Below are positions 6,983-8,197 of a stretch of 8,197 nucleotides of DNA, piece by piece. Below the pieces are notes generated by a model. The model did no database searches. It was not told where the DNA came from and was given only the letters and a program-made list of their open reading frames with translations. Source of the stretch: a bacterium (GTDB taxonomy: Bacteria > Auribacterota > JABMQX01). The translations under genes were made by a program, and so were the position numbers. Numbering within the stretch: the first letter of the stretch is position 1; every line of letters begins with the position of its first letter. The stretch lies in NCBI GenBank assembly GCA_013203085.1, contig JABMQX010000405.1, forward strand, positions 1 through 8,197. The letters are read 5' to 3'.

Positions 6983-7026
6983 CGTATGAGCAAGACCCGC
7001 CGTCGCTCACAGCAAGACATGGCACG

Positions 7027-7036
7027 AGGAGGTGAT
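7027..7036 (+). promoter_or_regulatory. Ribosome binding site that decides the DJ-1 lipoprotein start
   Basis: AGGAGGTGAT is a full complement of the usual 16S rRNA 3' end and lies 4 bases before GTG 7041. The in-frame GTG at 7032 falls inside this site, so translation should begin at 7041. Confidence 0.8.
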
Positions 7037-7040
7037 TGAA

Positions 7041-7688
7041 GTGAAGGAAAAGAACCGATACGTACGTTTATCGGGCGGATTGGCCCTGCTTGTGACAATT
7101 TGCATTGCGGTTTTCTTCGCCGGATGCCGGAAGAAAGGAGGCGAGGAGATGGAAACGGGCGAGCTGCCGGAGATTTCCGGCAAGAAAGTTGTCATGCTCA
7201 TTGCCAGCAAGAACTTCCGCGACGAAGAGCTATTCGAGCCGAGGAAGATCATCATGGACGCGGGCGGAGAGGTGGTCGTAGCGTCCTCGAGCTTGAAAAC
7301 CGCCAAAGGCATGATGGGAGCGACCTTCAAGCCGGAGGTTCTGTTGAAAGATGTCAAGGCAGAGGATTTTGACGCAGTGGTTTTCGTTGGCGGTGGCGGG
7401 GCGTCGGAGTACTGGAATGACAAAACCGCTCTCTCGCTGGCGAAAACAGCAGCGGCGAATGGGAAGTTGGTCTGCGCTATATGCATCGCGCCGACAACGC
7501 TGGCAAACGCCGGGCTTCTCGACGGGAAAAGGGCAACGGTCTGGAAAAGCGAAGTGAAGACGATAGAGAAAAAAGGCGCGACATATACCGGCGCCGACGT
7601 GGAGATTGATGGGAAATTCATCACGGGAAACGGGCCGGCGAGTGCCGCGAAGTTCGGCAGAGCAATCGTTCGGGCGTTAGCTCGGTGA
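7041..7688 (+). CDS. DJ-1/PfpI family domain protein, predicted lipoprotein
   Basis: The 215-residue protein begins with a basic n-region (KEKNRYVR), a hydrophobic stretch and a lipobox-like FFAGC with Cys29, so it is predicted to be exported and lipid-anchored. A short charged linker leads to one DJ-1/PfpI domain (about 48-213). Visible features are KKVVMLIASKNFRDEELFEPR, whose acidic pair is where the family keeps its active-site glutamate, then VVFVGGGGASEYW, and the nucleophile-elbow segment CAICIAPTTLANAGLL with Cys148. The residue after the nucleophile is Ile. PfpI-type proteases have His there, so proteolytic activity by the PfpI mechanism is doubtful. Family members include chaperones, glyoxalase-like enzymes and proteases, and the activity here is unknown. 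Most DJ-1 proteins are cytosolic, so the lipoprotein signal is notable. The gene starts 58 bases after the lipM-like gene and ends 61 bases before the HIT gene. Confidence 0.87.
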   Translation: MKEKNRYVRLSGGLALLVTICIAVFFAGCRKKGGEEMETGELPEISGKKVVMLIASKNFRDEELFEPRKIIMDAGGEVVVASSSLKTAKGMMGATFKPEVLLKDVKAEDFDAVVFVGGGGASEYWNDKTALSLAKTAAANGKLVCAICIAPTTLANAGLLDGKRATVWKSEVKTIEKKGATYTGADVEIDGKFITGNGPASAAKFGRAIVRALAR

Positions 7689-7727
7689 GACCGACCCCCG
7701 GCCCCATTTTCGTTGATAGGTAAGTCT

Positions 7728-7738
7728 AAAGGAGGTGA
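7728..7738 (+). promoter_or_regulatory. Ribosome binding site for the HIT protein gene
   Basis: AAAGGAGGTGA is a strong SD sequence. The in-frame GTG at 7735 lies within it, so ATG 7750 is the likely start, at an 11-base spacing that is longer than usual. The HIT family sequence MEKCLFC begins exactly at that ATG, which supports the choice. Confidence 0.75.
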
Positions 7739-7749
7739 GAGGGCGACAA

Positions 7750-8094
7750 ATGGAGAAATGTCTTTTCTGTGAGATTGCCGAGAAGCGGATTGACAGCAAG
7801 ATTGTCTATGAGGATGAGAAAGTCGTGGCGTTCAAGGACATCTATCCACAGGCGCCGGTCCACGTTCTAATCATCCCCAAGAAGCACATTTCCGGTGTGA
7901 CCAGTCTCGAGGAAGGTGACCGCGAGCTTGTGGGCCACATGTTCATCGTCAGCCAGCAGTTAGCGAAGGACTTCTCGGTGTATCAGTGCGGCTTTCGGTT
8001 AATCGTGAACTCCGGCCCGGACGCGGGACAGGCCGTGGACCACATTCACATGCATCTGCTCGGCGGCAGAACCCTCCAGTGGCCCCCGGGGTAG
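7750..8094 (+). CDS. Histidine triad (HIT) family protein, HINT type
   Basis: This compact 114-residue cytosolic protein has the full length of the HINT branch. Members hydrolyse nucleoside phosphoramidates and related AMP-lysine or adenylate conjugates as homodimers. The N-terminal CLFC (Cys4, Cys7) is the common zinc-site pair of this branch. DIYPQAPVHVLIIPKKHI is the characteristic central strand block, and NSGPDAGQAVDHIHMHLLGG holds the histidine triad His98-x-His100-x-His102, with His100 expected to be the nucleophile. The short tail RTLQWPPG is typical of the family. All key residues are intact. It lies 61 bases after the DJ-1 lipoprotein gene and may share its transcript. The physiological substrate is not known for most bacterial HINT proteins. 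Confidence 0.95.
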   Translation: MEKCLFCEIAEKRIDSKIVYEDEKVVAFKDIYPQAPVHVLIIPKKHISGVTSLEEGDRELVGHMFIVSQQLAKDFSVYQCGFRLIVNSGPDAGQAVDHIHMHLLGGRTLQWPPG

Positions 8095-8197
8095 TCGGCG
8101 GCGAGACGGCTATTTGATATGTAACACCGACCGCCCGGCTCCGGAGGATTCCACAGCCGAAAAGGCCCCCGATAAGCCCCAGCCGGAAAGACTCAGA
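8095..8197. other. Unassigned 3' end of window
   Basis: No gene start with a ribosome site, RNA gene or T-tailed hairpin was seen. A short inverted pair CGGCT / AGCCG with a wide loop is present, but it is weak and of the kind expected by chance in GC-rich DNA. Confidence 0.4.

Noticed and set aside
6986..7039. A 17-codon frame (MSKTRRRSQQ...) between the lipM-like gene and the DJ-1 gene, ending just before the next start
   Set aside because: No ribosome binding site precedes it, it overlaps the SD sequence of the following gene, and its content is unremarkable. A leader peptide cannot be supported.

Overview
The window is an ordinary-looking bacterial chromosome segment with every recognisable gene on the + strand. 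By eye it is moderately GC-rich. It uses strong Shine-Dalgarno (SD) sequences close to AGGAGGTGAT and several GTG starts. A lipoprotein signal, a cytoplasmic hybrid histidine kinase with the AGGIAHDFNN phosphoacceptor box, and a sensory domain set typical of anaerobic environmental bacteria suggest a free-living bacterium, perhaps a deltaproteobacterium or a candidate-phylum relative. The phylum cannot be fixed from this sequence alone. I see no rRNA, tRNA, CRISPR array, insertion sequence, integrase or phage gene.

Layout. Positions 2-532 hold the C-terminal half of a GalE-type UDP-glucose 4-epimerase, cut by the window edge. After 30 bases comes a stand-alone zinc/homocysteine S-methyltransferase module (563-1453). 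Its stop codon overlaps a GTG that may start a small, unrecognised membrane protein (1450-1842). A 179-base gap (1843-2021) carries a possible extended -10 promoter and an imperfect palindrome. It leads into larB (2022-2855), the first enzyme of nickel-pincer nucleotide cofactor synthesis. Next is a 995-residue soluble hybrid sensor kinase (2912-5899) with the order MEDS-PAS-GAF-PAS-HisKA-HATPase-REC. A 168-base gap with a perfect 12-base palindrome precedes a LipM-like octanoyltransferase/lipoate ligase (6068-6982). Then come a DJ-1/PfpI-domain predicted lipoprotein (7041-7688) and a HINT-type histidine triad protein (7750-8094). The last 103 bases hold no gene I can support.

How the genes relate. 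The genes are co-directional with short gaps but do not form an obvious single pathway. Plausible themes are cofactor and one-carbon metabolism (homocysteine methylation, nickel-pincer cofactor, protein lipoylation) and sensing, with the kinase unlinked here to any output regulator. I do not see a clear undescribed multi-gene system. The most distinctive items are the kinase architecture with its cysteine-bearing GAF domain, the lipid-anchored DJ-1 protein, and the small membrane protein.
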